A DNA stretch of 64,000 bases from Ooceraea biroi (lineage: Eukaryota > Arthropoda > Insecta > Hymenoptera > Formicidae), in the NCBI RefSeq assembly GCF_003672135.1, contig NC_039517.1, forward strand, positions 1-64,000, read 5' to 3'. Each line of letters starts with the position of its first letter. Within the stretch, counting starts at the first letter, position 1. The position numbers were made by a program, and so were the translations under genes. The notes below the pieces were generated by a model, which was not told where the DNA came from, did no database searches, and was given only the letters and a program-made list of their open reading frames with translations. This document shows, in pieces, positions 33,400-46,430 of the stretch.

Positions 33400-33506
33400 G
33401 GTGTAGTAAGCCTCGAGTCGTGAGAAATTGATCAATCACCGTCGATCTTTCGCCTCGTATTCCACTGAGATTGGTCAATTTCTTACGGCTTAAAGCTTCC
33501 TGCACC
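33400..33506 (+). ncRNA. Long imperfect foldback, pre-miRNA-like hairpin
   Basis: Two 38-nt arms (33400-33437 and 33469-33506) pair across a ~31-nt loop with no gaps. There are 30 Watson-Crick pairs, 5 G-U pairs and 3 mismatches if the + strand is the RNA; on the minus strand the five G-U pairs become A-C mismatches. It lies 320 bp after the XRCC1 stop and just past an AATAAA. The size fits an insect miRNA precursor, but I recognise no known miRNA seed. A decayed inverted-repeat element is the alternative. Confidence 0.35.
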
Positions 33507-33748
33507 TATTGTAGATCCGGCCTTAGGCCGGAAAAGGAAGACACCATATTGGTTTAATTCATGTCTGACTTCACTAGAGGGCGTTAGGGATAATCCTGTC
33601 GAGAACATTAGATTGTCCATCTTGTTGCATCATGATTCAAGTCAAGATCCAAAAGTCGACTCGTAAAAGTCATAAGCACGTAAGGACGTAAACGGTTGAT
33701 CATGCGACTTTAGTAAATTAGTATCGGTTTGTCTTTGAGATAGCTTGA

Positions 33749-35289
33749 ATGGATAAAGTCGACGCATCTTATAGAATGGCGACTGACACGTTTGGTTTCG
33801 ATCTCCTGGAAAAAGTGTATCATGATGAAATCTGCAAAAAGGAGGACGTGATAATTTTGTTTTTTCATTGGTACTTGGTGAAAAATGGATGCAGATGTAT
33901 CGGCATCGGGGATAGTGTGAGTTTCGATCTAAATGTCACATCGTGCAGGAAGAGTAAAATTTTCTGCAGTCTCATTATTGCGTTCGTTAACAAAGGACGA
34001 TCTTTCGTGGTGTTCTTTTCGGGATTCTAACCTATGAGTTTATGAATTTATTAACGCGCGCGCGATTGAATATACATGTGGAACTCTTTGTAAAAGACGA
34101 TATTGCTTTTATTGGAAAACACTAAAAATTTTCAGATTGTATTAATTATTTCTCTAGCGTGTCGATCCAACTTCGACACGCTAGAGACAACTAAATTTTG
34201 AGCTGCGAAAGGCCAAGTTTTGTGTTTTGTAATTAAATTTGATTGAAATTAATTTTTTCAAGAATATAGTCACACACAGTTGTATAATGGAAATAAAAAA
34301 AATGACATGCTGAAATTTATATAATTTTTTAGAAGGTTTTTGATGCATCGGAGAAAGGATCGGAACTGTTGCCAAGTGAATGGAACACAGGTCCAAATTA
34401 TGCGTTACGCTATCTAAAAAGCAAGGAATTATATGCCCTCCTTGGAGTAAAATCAAACATGGATCTACTGTTAAACCTAGTGGTAATTTGTTGTTTAGTG
34501 ATATAAAAAATTCAAGTCAAAACTTGTCAACTACTATTGGCTATTGGCGAGACTTGTCGATTGATCAATGTTATTCTTGTAGAATTTCAAGGATAATAGT
34601 ATCTCTAATATCATGTTTCCTATTGAGGAAACGGTATCTGCGCTACATGGGCCTTTAATGACTACGATACCATCTTACGAGACTATTTTACAAAATGTAC
34701 AAAACGATTTTTCGATCGTGTTATTTCGTAAGAATACTAAGGAAGCGGAAACGCAAACAACCAACGAACGCGATGTAACGGGAGCAGCAACATTGCCGAA
34801 TCTTCGGTAATTCGGCACGAGTTGGATCAATTACAAGCGCGTAATCTTTTATGAATTTCTGGTCAGTTCGATACTTGGTTCAATACTTAGGCGCAGTCCT
34901 GAACGCGATCCTGAGCGTGCGGATGAACTCGATCCTGAACGTGATCCCGGAAGGATAGGAGCTCGAGACCTCGATCCGTTGGCGCAAGGTGGTGGTATGA
35001 TATTCAATCCTTTTGCTGAACGTCGGCCGCTTGGACGTTTACCGGGCGCTTTGGGAGTACCTGGCAGATTACCACCGTACGCTCATTTAATGCAACTATA
35101 CGTACATTTTTATTCTACCTGACAATGACAGTACCTGTTTTTATGTATTTACGTTGCAGTGGTGCGGTACCACCTGGGGCGAGATTCTATCCCTTCGGTC
35201 CACCCGACGTCGATCCAATGAGACCATTCCCTCGTAGACCCGGTAACGACCACTTACCTCCTCCGGGATTTGATGACATGTTCATGTGA
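33749..35289 (+). CDS. PSMF1: Proteasome inhibitor PI31 subunit
   Basis: PI31 binds the 20S proteasome core and acts as inhibitor and proteasome-transport adaptor in cytosol and nucleus. Exons 33749-33916, 34333-34482, 34583-34806, 34891-35076 and 35160-35289 join to 285 residues, close to the family's ~270. The N-terminal FP domain (FGFDLLEKVYHDEICKK, LLPSEWN, YALRYLKSKELYALLG) is followed by an Arg/Glu/Asp-Pro linker of near-repeats (SPERDPERADELDPERDP). The C-terminal proline-rich tail with GAVPPGARFYPFGPPD and HLPPPGFDDMFM is the proteasome-binding region. An alternative start is the Met at residue 10. A poly(A) signal AATAAA is at 35509-35514. Confidence 0.93.
34151..34187 (+). other. 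Perfect 15-bp inverted repeat in PSMF1 intron 1
   Basis: The arms tctctagcgtgtcga (34151-34165) and its exact complement (34173-34187) flank a 7-nt loop. The flanks are ordinary AT-rich intron. No known element is recognised. Confidence 0.85.
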
Positions 35290-36790
35290 AACAACTAAAT
35301 CTGCGATCTCTGTGAAACTTGAAGTAACCTATGAATACAGTTTGTGTACAGTATCGATGTCATGTCTTTGAGAATAACGTATTTTATTAACATTGTAGCG
35401 ATTGTTAGTTTTGTGCGTTCTTAGATAAAAAATATATTGTTCGAAAAACCATGTGATTTTACGATTAAAGTGATTAAAAAATGTATGCTGTAAAATTATT
35501 TTCTTGAAAATAAACTTTCATCAAACAACAATTTTTTATTACATATATACGGCAGAATTGTATTTATTATCGATGATAAACACTGCATGTAATATACCAT
35601 CTATTATCATCAGACACTATCATGTTTCGACTCGTAATGAACATGTAATGTAATATAGATATAAATATAGCTCGAAGATTGAAATCGATATAAAAAGTAT
35701 TTATTATATAATAGTAAAAAATTTCTATAAAAACTAATACGTGATATACGACAAACATTGACAAAAATATCAATATATATACTGATATTTTTCTTGTTAC
35801 GTTACTTTGGTGGTACTGGACGTCGATCTATTGTCGATATTACACTACTAAAAGTAGTGAAAGTATCAAGTAATTTTCTTTTTTAAAAAAGACTAAAACG
35901 TCAAATAGGCCGAGGAAAGTTATATTTTAGTACTGTCGTCAACGGCGAACGTATAAATATATCGTAAAAGAGATGTTTGAGAAGCACACGTATATACATA
36001 TAGCATTCCTCTGGAATAAAGGTAGAAACTTTATTTTTACAATACACATCAAAGTATAAAGAATCATTATATAAAACATCGTTTTTCCTTTTTTTCACAA
36101 AACAACTTTCATTTTTTTTTATTTCATCATTAATGTGTTACAGCCTAGCCTTTACTTTTTCCTTCTTAATTTAGTCAAAAGCAATAAAAAGAACGGATTG
36201 AAAATTATATTTAGAAATTAAATAATTGGTTTAAATTGCGCTAACTCTCGTCACTTTTATTTGTTGCTTGAAACTTGCAGAAAGTATTTGTTTTCTTTAT
36301 TTTATTATCCGTCGGTTTAAAATAGAGAATTTTTTTCTTTGCTCTATCTAAATTGTTTCTTGTTCTTTGAATATTCACATTAGACATGTAATCAAACGCA
36401 ACAAGTTTTCATCGATACAAAAGACCATTGTATTATTTGGATTCACATTAAATAGCACTATTAAAAAATTTACTTTAACTACAATTGCATTTGTGTTATT
36501 TATAGCAATTCGATTCATTTCTTCGAGAAGTAAACTATATTCCACATTTCAGCTGTTACATTACACAGCTTTTACATTATTGCACTGCGGAATAATTTTC
36601 GCAAACATTAACCTGTGCTTAAACAGATCAATCTTTTCTTTTTCAAATAAAACTGCGGATCGTGCATAATGGAAAACTATTAGTGTTACGGTTAGCATCA
36701 CAGTTTCAACAATCCCGATTTTCCGCCTCCTTCTATCCTACTTTTCAGTCTATGTTTCTTTTTTCATGCACATAAGAAAAATTGTATCAC

Positions 36791-36837
<47 letters not shown>

Positions 36838-39440
36838 ACATTTCTTGTGTTGTTCAACAATTATTCTCTTTGAAGAAGTGAATCGATATGCAGAAAAGTA
36901 ATGATTAAATAATGAAAATTATCCTGGTAACTCTTTTTCAAAGATGCACTTATCATTCGTCACGAATACCTTCCTGATGTGTGTGTCTCTCGAAAGAAAA
37001 ACGAAAAGACATGTCCGATTTCTACTATTGCAATTGAACTAGGATTAAACAATAGAAACGATAACGTACTTTTGCGTCTAAGATTGAATTGTTGTTGTTT
37101 TTACGAATATCCCTCGTTCCATCCTCTGGTAAAAAATATTGCAGTTTTCGATATTAGAAAAAAGAAGAGATGTACCAGATTGTGATTTCAATCCGAGTCT
37201 GCGATCACGTGGTGAATGTACCTGAAATAACGCGTGAAGAAAAATGATAAACACCTCGTCATCGCGTTTGTCGCGCGATCGATTAGCAGATCGATCGTAC
37301 ATATTCGTATCGATGCTCTCGTATCATGCTGCGTGTTGTCGTTATGGAATAAAAGGGGATTAACAAGCGCGCGATTAACAAGCACATGATATATCGCGTG
37401 TAATAATAATTATTGTCGCGTTCGAGTGATACGACAATTGCGCGATTGAAACTCGATTAAACTCGGGCTCGATTGACCGTTCGTAACGGAGTTTGTTTAT
37501 ACAACAATTGCTGCTTGCGATCGAGCGGGACGGTGAAGAAAGCGGAAAGACAGCGGTCACGAGTATGAAACAACGTACATTCACGTGAAATCAGCAGACA
37601 CGCCGTGAAATATTCTAAGTATTAATATTCGTTATTATTTTACGAGTGGATTCTTTTCGCTTTATATCCTTTGAACACAGTTTAGTGTGGCGTACAGCAT
37701 CACTGACAATTTTACCAAAATAGAAGACGACAATGCGCGACACTTTATGCAAAAAGAGATGCTCGTGTATTAGATTGAAAAATCTATTTTCTTCACTAAA
37801 GTTGGATATGCAAAGGATTTTGGTGAAATTGTCCTTGAGCTACAATAAACGTGATATACAGCTCTGGAGTGACTTTACTTTGCGTTTAGTTTCCCGTCAG
37901 TAGTTATCCGTCATTCGCAAGTTTACGCAGATTTCATGTTCAATAAGAGTTAACAACATCCATCGGCGGTTCGGCATGCCATTGGAAATGCAACGCAATA
38001 TATTTTACTTGTTTTCTCTCTTGTAAAGTTGTACCTTTACAGGTTTAATTCTTCACAATCTCGATCTTTCAACGATTCTTAAATGCTTTGCACGCTTCAC
38101 ACGTGAAATTTCTGGCAAATTATGCGATCCATCCTATTGTTCCTTCCTAACGACGCTTTATTAGCTAAAATTAATCTTAATATTGTACATAATATTCTAT
38201 AATGACGACGAAAACTAAATTGCCACTCAATTGTTCGCGATTGTGATATTTGTTAGCATACAGTGTACTCCGTTATTATATAAAAGTGATCATTTTTTAT
38301 CACGATGTATCATATATATCCTGCAGATAACCGACCTCGAGCACCACTTGAAATTTCACGCTTCTTGCGAACCGTTACTAATACATTATATCAAAATGGA
38401 CAATCCGTTTGACAGAAATACACGCACACTATCTCCTTCTTATTCCATAGACGCGACGTGTGACGTGAAAAGATGCATACAAAACTTGTCTAAAGAGTGG
38501 TACGTTTATTATTTAAGGCAGACGGCTTCAATATATTGTTTGTTTTTTTTTATTTCTTTTATTTTAAAGAAAGAAACGTCAGATTAGATGCATGTTAATT
38601 TTGAATATTTTTCTTCGTACGTTTACATATTTTTGTGAAGCGGTGTACTTTGTTGCAATTTATTGTTCCCTTAATATCTCAAAGTATAATTTGCCATTGT
38701 ACAACGCCACTTTGGTAATTTCCAAATTATCTATTAAAAATCCAAAAGTTCTAAGAATACTTGCACATATATATATATATATATATATATATTTTTTCCC
38801 TATACATTTGTCGCAAACGCAATTATCCACACGAGTCGATAACAAATCGATAATGTACTGCGCGTGTGTATATTCGATTAATTATAATTACAATTTTCTC
38901 TTACGATTCTTGGATCGAATTAAACATGTCATGTTCAATTTTCATTTTCAATTGCGATTGTTTAAAAACCAGTTTTGTCTCTGGTATCGAGATAAAATAA
39001 TACATTAGACGATGTGTACGAGTATAAAGCTCGTGTCATGATTATAAATGAGTAAGGCTGAATGGCAATTGTATATAGCCGATTGCTAAGTGTTTTAAAA
39101 ATAGCTCTTTTATCTCATTTCGGAAGTCTTGGCTTTCCTTTTATTACGATATCAATATTGATAAAGTATCAAAATAAGTACAAGAATTTCATAAAACACA
39201 AAAGAAACGAGAGCAATTTGAAGCGCTCGGTCTCGCTAATGTCTTGTTGAGAATAGATAATGTTTCAAAGTTGATCGATATTTATCACTGTTGCATTTCC
39301 ATTGATAGGCCATTCATTACAGATTACAATGTGTCGTCAGGCGGCAGGCGCAGAAACCTATACTTATACCGATCGGTGTGAATTAGTGTGATTTTTTTCC
39401 ATCTTGACTTCTTTTTATTTCCTTTTCGAAAAAATTCAAT
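35290..39440. other. Intergenic/3' UTR region between PSMF1 and PTP4A
   Basis: AT-rich, holding the convergent 3' untranslated regions of PSMF1 (+) and PTP4A (-). There is a long (AT)n at 36797-36830 and another at 38768-38792. Short frames (for example + strand at 38396, MDNPFDRNTRTLSPSY...) have no recognisable relatives. No RNA gene is recognised. Confidence 0.6.
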
Positions 39441-40347
39441 CTATTGAACGCAACAAGAATTCTTTTGTCCATTCTTGAGCTTTAATCGAGACTTTGGACG
39501 ATATTTTTCGAGAAAAGTTAACTGCTTTGCGTTAATGGCGCCTCGTCTTTTCCTAAAATGGAAAGAGAGTTAATTTGACAAGTTGCATAAATCGACGATT
39601 ACATGAGATAGGACATAACTTACTCTCTGATAAGAGCGACGGCGTCTTCGAACTTGAGTCCGAGCTCGATGAGGGCTATCGCGACCAAGACTGGCGCTCG
39701 ACCGAGTCCCGCAACGCAATGCACCGCTACGCACGCATCGGGCGATTCTCGGAAACGATTTTTCAGTAACTCGAACCACTCGTCCACCACCTTAAAATTA
39801 AGAAATAATGAAGAACAACATGTTTCTTCGAAAGTAGTATTGTGCGTGCGTGTGAGATCGGGATTTACCTCGTTTGGTGGAAATGTACCGTCATCGAAAA
39901 CCAAATCTATCACATTAATTCCCTCGGATTTGAGTTCCTCAACCTTGTATGTTGGTTCGCAGACTCTTACCACCTCCTTGACATTATGCTTCTTCAGTTC
40001 CTGTTGAGAGAAGAAACGATTTTATTCAACATTGCCGGTATTGGTATTTTTTTCATACTGATAGAAGATGGGACTTGATTTCTTTATGAAAATCAAATAA
40101 AAGATCTCGTTGTCACACATGCGATATCATCGGTAATGTGATAAAATACGACGTAAAATAGTAGGAAACATGTTAATTACACTAATTGAATGTTTTCGAA
40201 TAAAGAGAGAGAGAACTAGAGAATACTAACTTGAATAAAGGTATGGATGGTTTGATCATTGGGCCGATCGGTAATAAGGAACTTCATTTTTTTATACTCA
40301 ATCTCGGCAGGCGCCGGTCTGATATCCTTCACCCTCATGTTGCTCAT
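39441..40347 (-). CDS. PTP4A: Protein tyrosine phosphatase type IVA (PRL family), prenylated
   Basis: A small membrane-tethered dual-specificity-type phosphatase; PRLs also bind CNNM magnesium transporters. Exons 40231-40347, 39869-40000, 39624-39790 and 39441-39552 join to 175 residues (family ~173). The general-acid loop VFDDG and the signature HCVAGLGR (catalytic Cys about 108, Arg about 114) are present; as in other PRLs an Ala follows the signature Arg. The polybasic RPKSRLKLKNGQK precedes the C-terminal prenylation box CCVQ. The start MSNMRVKD or the second Met (40338) is possible. Non-coding 5' exons may lie far to the right. Confidence 0.95.
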
Positions 40348-41434
40348 CTCCTCCTGAACCTCACAGAGATGGATCAGATATATACCTCTATCCTCTTCTG
40401 GTGTTTTTAACTCTTGGTAGATAAATCCTGCAATCTCTCTTGTCTCTCAGAGTCTTCTACGTCGTGCGTGCCACACTATACGAAGCGACAAAGGCTGGAT
40501 TCGACAACTTAGCCCATTAAATGTCAGTCTTATAAGATCATCTCTCATTTAACTAATATAGAATATATCTTATTTTTTTTACAGAGGACAGAACCGCGGG
40601 TTTACACATGGAGACCTTGGGGGAAGGGTTTATCGGAGTGCGAACTTCGCCGAAAGAATTAAGGGCTACGTTACATTAGGCGGCGTTGATATGCGCTTTT
40701 TTATGCTCTTCCCACTTGTGAGACCTTTCAATTACGATTCGGAAGATTACCTGAAAACAGTATCATCACAAATTACGACATGTTATGTAATACATATCGT
40801 ACCTATCATATAAAACTCGTGCGTGATGATATATAAAGGAAAGGGGAGATTCCATTTCTTCGTCAAAGTCAAGGCGCGCTCACCTATTTGGCACTGGGTG
40901 CTCCCGTGTGACAGGTGCGCTCAGTAACTACACGCTTGCATCTACTAATGTAAATTAATAATTGTTTCTAGTAAAAATTCTCCTATGTCTTGACTAGTTA
41001 ATGATCTTTTCTTCTCCGTTTTCGGCTCCTCCCGTTGATGCGATTTCTTCACTCTCTCCAGAGTTGTCTTCCTTTTCCTTTTTTTTCCACTCTCCGAGAT
41101 GTTTTCACTCTTCTTTTTCTGAGCCTCGCTCCCACCTAAACCTATATCCGCTGTGATCGTCGCACGAGTATGGGCGTGTCTCTCTATTTGTGTTGAGCCT
41201 GGCAGTATTCTGCGCTATCCAACTGAAACTCCATGTATGTGAGGATGCACTCACCAGGAAACTGCAACAGAGCAATGCGAGAGGCATTATATCACTCTGA
41301 GCATGAAGCGTTTCTCGCTTACGCAATGCCGAATCATTATCATAAAACTACATGCCACGCTATTTTCATCGCGTTCGACACGTGACAATATAGACAACAC
41401 ATAACGAACTTTCAATAGTCACGATCCAGCCAAG

Positions 41435-41456
41435 TCGCGCGCGCGCGCGCGCGCGT
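41435..41456. repeat. (CG)n dinucleotide run
   Basis: A 22-nt alternating CG tract, a classic Z-DNA-prone sequence and rare in CpG-methylating genomes. Confidence 0.9.
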
Positions 41457-44400
41457 CAAAGTACCAATTCTCGAGCATGCCCTACGCCTACGTAATACGT
41501 ATCTCGTCTTTTGAGCAAGTATTCTCTATTTAGAATGTATACTTTCTTTCCTCCCTTTTCATTTTTTCCCTTTTTTGCGATGCAACGCGCAATCTATTTC
41601 ATGTATATGTATACACACACGAAAATCTTTTCGCATTAATTATGCTATTATACATGCGCCGCTGCACATACGTAACTATTCAAAATTATTTGTTAAATTT
41701 TTCAAATTTTGAAAAGTGTGTAGGAAAGATGGTTTTTAACTCGTGTATCTATTCTTTCTAGATACGTGGCTATGTCGTCAAGACCGAAAATAGTCGATCA
41801 GTCGACTGAGCCAGGTGACCCGACCCCTCTCGATCGCTAAGAAATTGGCTGACCTTGACGGCGAATGGAGGTCGTGCGAAAAGACTGTCGTTAGACACAA
41901 AAGAGATCTTGAGGCGCGAAAAGTGAAGCCTCGACATCAGCCTAGAAACCTGCTACTTGGGGGCGTCGCGTCGTCAAACATGTGCAAACTTATTGTTAGA
42001 AATAATGTTAGATTCATTAAACGGAAAAACTCGATTGCACCATGCGTCAAAATTTATGTTACATCCAAAAATCTTGCAAAAATTCCTATTAATAGTAATA
42101 ATATAATAATAAATTATTATTAAAATATAAAATCTAGAATTTTAGTATAGCAGTTCGAGTTATGAAAATCATTAATGTATTATTCTCTACATTATTACTC
42201 AAAAAAATGTAATTTAACAATTTCCAAGTTTCATGAAAACTGACATAAATAATACCTTCAAATAAATAAAATTTACTTGCGCTGTATTCGAGATATGGCA
42301 CGTTGAAATTTTGGTGCCAAATTTAGCATCTTATATTATCCAATAGTTGTTTTTTTCGTCGATAAACCTATCGCATCAAGAATTAATTTTTTCTTAAATT
42401 TTATTTTATCGCCCGAATAAAAAAAAGCAAAGTGCAAAAAGTACTAGTAAAGAAAACATTGCGATAGACAATATAATACAATAGAAAGGAAGCATAACGA
42501 GGACTTGGATCGCGAACGAAAGCGCAAGTCTGTGCTCGCTCGTACTCGTTCACGTACGTGAATAGAAGAGGAAGAAATACCGCGCGGTGTGTGGGAGAGA
42601 TATCATTGATGGAATTTTTCTCCAAATCAGATTCATGCGACGAATCGTCGTCGCGTGCTTTCAGAAACGGTACACAATCGTCAGTTAGTCACTATCGTGT
42701 GTACACGCGACATCGCTGCGAGAAACGGCAAATCAGTCGATCGATTCGCCCGCCCGTCCGCGTGGTACAGCGATGCACCAATCGTTCCGCACGAATTAAT
42801 TGTATGTAATTGTATGTTCAGTAAAACGCATTTAGGACAGCATCTAGGAAGTGAGATTACGTGAAAAACTATGTAATGTTAATGCCGTTTTTTTTCTTAC
42901 GCAAAAGTAAGCCGAATTACTTCCGGTGACGATCCGGTGGCCGCCTTGATTTCAACACTGCAATGAAACACAATCAGAAGCAAATCGGAACAATGAATTT
43001 CACGCGCACAGGCATAGCAGCGTTTCGTTTCTTTTGCGCGAGATCAAATTCGTACTAACGGCGACGAACGTTCGGAACGTTCACTGCGCTCGCGTTCTGC
43101 ATCCATCATCGGTCTGACTGGACTGTCACAAGACTGATGCGTGGGTACCACCGTGCGGTAAACAGAATTCTATTTGCGTTCGCAGTTGTACGTCGCGGAT
43201 GCTTGCGAACCGGTCGCGGACCGATGCGACGCAACGTGCACGAGACGAAAATCATTTGCGTCGTCCATCAACGGAACGTAACGCGAGAATTCCTGCGGCG
43301 AGGATAAACGCGTCTGCGTTTTTTTTTTCCTAAAAAAAAGTCTATTCTCCTACATATATATTGTAATACATATTCGTTATTAAAAACACTAAAAAAACGG
43401 GACGAATATATATTACTTACTACCGATACTTTGTTCCTTATATTATTAAAAATGTAAAAATAAAGAATAATAAATAATAAAAGAAATATTTGAAATAAAA
43501 TTTTCGTAGATAATTCGTGTTCAATAAAAGATACATTAAGATGACAAAATCTGACATTTTTGCAATTTTCTTAGAAACTGCGCATCGATAGTTTGTAATT
43601 CAAAATAATTCAGTCTGTTTGTCGCGCTGCCACGGTTTGTACGACAACAGAGTTTTGTACGATGATCCATAAATACATGAGAGAACCCAAGAGCACGTTG
43701 GACGAGCACTCGTGCACAATGAACCAATCCATTAACAACATTCTTATAATGCAATTGTAAAACCATTAATGGATTAAATAAGAAACACGCTTGTGCCATG
43801 CATGAGAAGCGAGGAGAAATCGCGGGTCAAGATGTCAGGACGAGTATATCCGGCTCGACGACGCGAGGATTCGTCTGCCCGCACTGAGCACGGCTATCGT
43901 GAGAGAATTTCGAGAGTAAATCAGCCGAATATAAAGTTACGACAATAGAATAGCAACTGTGTAGTAGTAATAATAATAATAAACAAATAAATAAAAATGA
44001 TAATTATTTAACACTTGGAAAAATAGTTGATATAAAATGCACAAGCGACGAGAGTGCTTGGGCGGAATGAGCAATTTTCGTTGATATTACTGGTTTACTG
44101 GCGAATTAATAACTTGATATTAAGAAAAAATATTTTCACTACGTAATGCGCGAAATTTTCGATGCTCGTAATTTCGGAGTTGAAAAATGTCGCAACCAAC
44201 GATGCTTTAACTCCTTATTTTGTTGTAACTCTGTTGTAACGATGATGTTCGTATCAAAGTTTTGTTCGTTCGCAAACATCCAACTACTTCATCCGACGTT
44301 TCCGTATTACATTTGCCAGAGGCTCAACGGCGAATGAGCGATGCACTTTGTTACCTCACGGTCATCCAACGAGAAATCCGCGCAAGTCCAACGTTACAAA

Positions 44401-45040
44401 AGTGTCCTATCGATGCGAGTAAAATCTGATGATCATGAAACGACAGTGCCGCCGCATCGCATATGGTCACGTGGTCGGAATCGGCAGCAACGTCACGAAA
44501 AATCACTGCACCACTACTACCATCGCGCGCACAGTCGTCACCAACGAGTCACATTTTAGTGTCGCGCGAGCGAGCAATGCTTTTGCACGATGTCAGGAAA
44601 TTTGTTACTCATTTAGGATGCAACATTCATTTAAAACGCCGTGTCATCGTGCCTTCCTTATGCTAATGTTCGTCCGCGACGCGTATCGATCTCGATTGAT
44701 TTGGCAACCGACAAATTTACATCCACTGTCGAACTCCGAGAGATCTCGTTTGCGATTCACGTCTGCAAAGATCGTCGAGATCGACCGTGAGAACGGATGA
44801 AACGGCACGTATCAGTGAATTAATCGCAAGCCGAGAACGCGAATGTGAGGCCGATCCAATCCGATGTCACGTGGTGGTAGTCGAATCTGGGCCAGCTTCG
44901 TGGCGCGGCGATTAAAATAGCATCGGCGCCAAGAAACGCGGCCTCCACGCCGCGCTTTTCCCTCGCCACCGCGATGAGAGCAGGAGAGCGCCAAGCGCAG
45001 CGCACTTTACGTCGTTCACGTATCTCGCGCAGCCACGTTC

Positions 45041-45223
45041 AGCCGACGAGCCGACGAGCCGACGAGCCGACGAGCCGACGAGCCGACGAGCCGACGAGCC
45101 GACGAGCCGACGAGCCGACGAGCCGACGAGCCGACGAGCCGACGAGCCGACGAGCCGACGAGCCGACGAGCCGACGAGCCGACGAGCCGACGAGCCGACG
45201 AGCCGACGAGCCGACGAGCCGAC
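45041..45223. repeat. (GACGAGCC)n octamer minisatellite
   Basis: About 22 nearly perfect 8-bp units. Because no frame contains a stop, it creates long artificial frames on both strands (RRADEPTS and RLVGSSAR repeats). No start context or flanking coding sequence supports a real protein. Confidence 0.92.
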
Positions 45224-46393
45224 TTCGCCCCGTCGCGTCGCGTCGGCGTCGCCCGTAATTCGCCCGTGTAATCGTGTCCGGGAACAGACGGTCGCGATGG
45301 TTTTTCGATGTAATAATTTCCACGAGATATCGCACACTATTGACAAACTGTAATTTATGTTATTAAATAAGTGCATTTTAAGAAATTCGCATTCGTGAAA
45401 TGTATCAAGATATAGTGCTTCACGAGTTGTATCAAGTGCATGTGCGAACGATGCATGGATGCAAGTCGAGAGTGAATATTCAGTTTGCTAATTGTTCGTC
45501 GATTATATGCATTTGTTACAACGTAAATATTATATGTATATGCGATAAATATTATATATGCACTTATTATAAAAAATAAAAACTGCGTGCAAAAGATTTA
45601 TGAGAATGTCACGTCCATCTTCTCTTTCTCAAGAGTTCTCTATTATTTAGGAATAGAATTCCAACGGTTAACGGTTAACGTTACAATTGATAAATGTTTC
45701 CTGCGAAATCTTACTGTTCGTATCCCGTAAAGAGCAAAATAGTCGAGTTGCTAGCTTTAATGAAAGATTAATTGACAACTATTTCGATACGTTTGATCGT
45801 TATCGCTTTATCGAATCGTTCGTTTCCCCCAATATAAAAGAGGGAGCGATAAATCCTCGATCGACTGAAATAACACGACTTTTGCAACATTACGCCGTAT
45901 GTTAATTAATAGTCAAGAAAAATTATGCAATTAATCTAGGTTTACTACAACTATCTTGTAATATTGATAAATTACAATAAGAAAATATAGCAAAATAGCT
46001 TGTAAGATAAATAAAAGTAGGATAAATTTTCAAGATCAATTTCTGACTGATCCAACACATTCAACAAAAATTCTCTTATAAACGCGATCACGAGTGCAGG
46101 GGGGAATGATCTACGATTATAAAATGTTATAAAAGTTACACGCTCTTGCATAGGATTGCGCAAGGTTGCGTGGTGGATCACTCGTAGTCGCGCATCGGCA
46201 TGCGCGGGCTGCTCTCGCCTTGATCTTTCTCGCGTAATCTTCAACAGAAATCAGACATCGGAAATTTCGAATAATTCGAATATCCTGCGCATATTATCCG
46301 TACCGCAATTACTCTTTAGCAGATAAAACATGAAAATGGAACTGAACGATTGGCGGTAGCTGCAATCGATTTTCACGATCGTACCGCGTCTTC

Positions 46394-46394
<1 letters not shown>

Positions 46395-46430
<36 letters not shown>
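46395..46430. repeat. (CGG)n trinucleotide run
   Basis: About 12 uninterrupted units in a non-coding stretch. Confidence 0.9.

Noticed and set aside
38396..38587. Small + strand frame MDNPFDRNTRTLSPSY... followed by a GT
   Set aside because: It has an exon-like look, but there is no recognisable relative, no partner exon and no supporting context.
41771..42123. Possible short exon (MSSRPKIVDQSTEP) and a 102-codon frame nearby
   Set aside because: There is an acceptor-like site upstream, but no similarity and no continuation; too weak to call.
44912..45376. Long repeat-protein frames on both strands
   Set aside because: Created by the 8-bp minisatellite, which cannot make stops.
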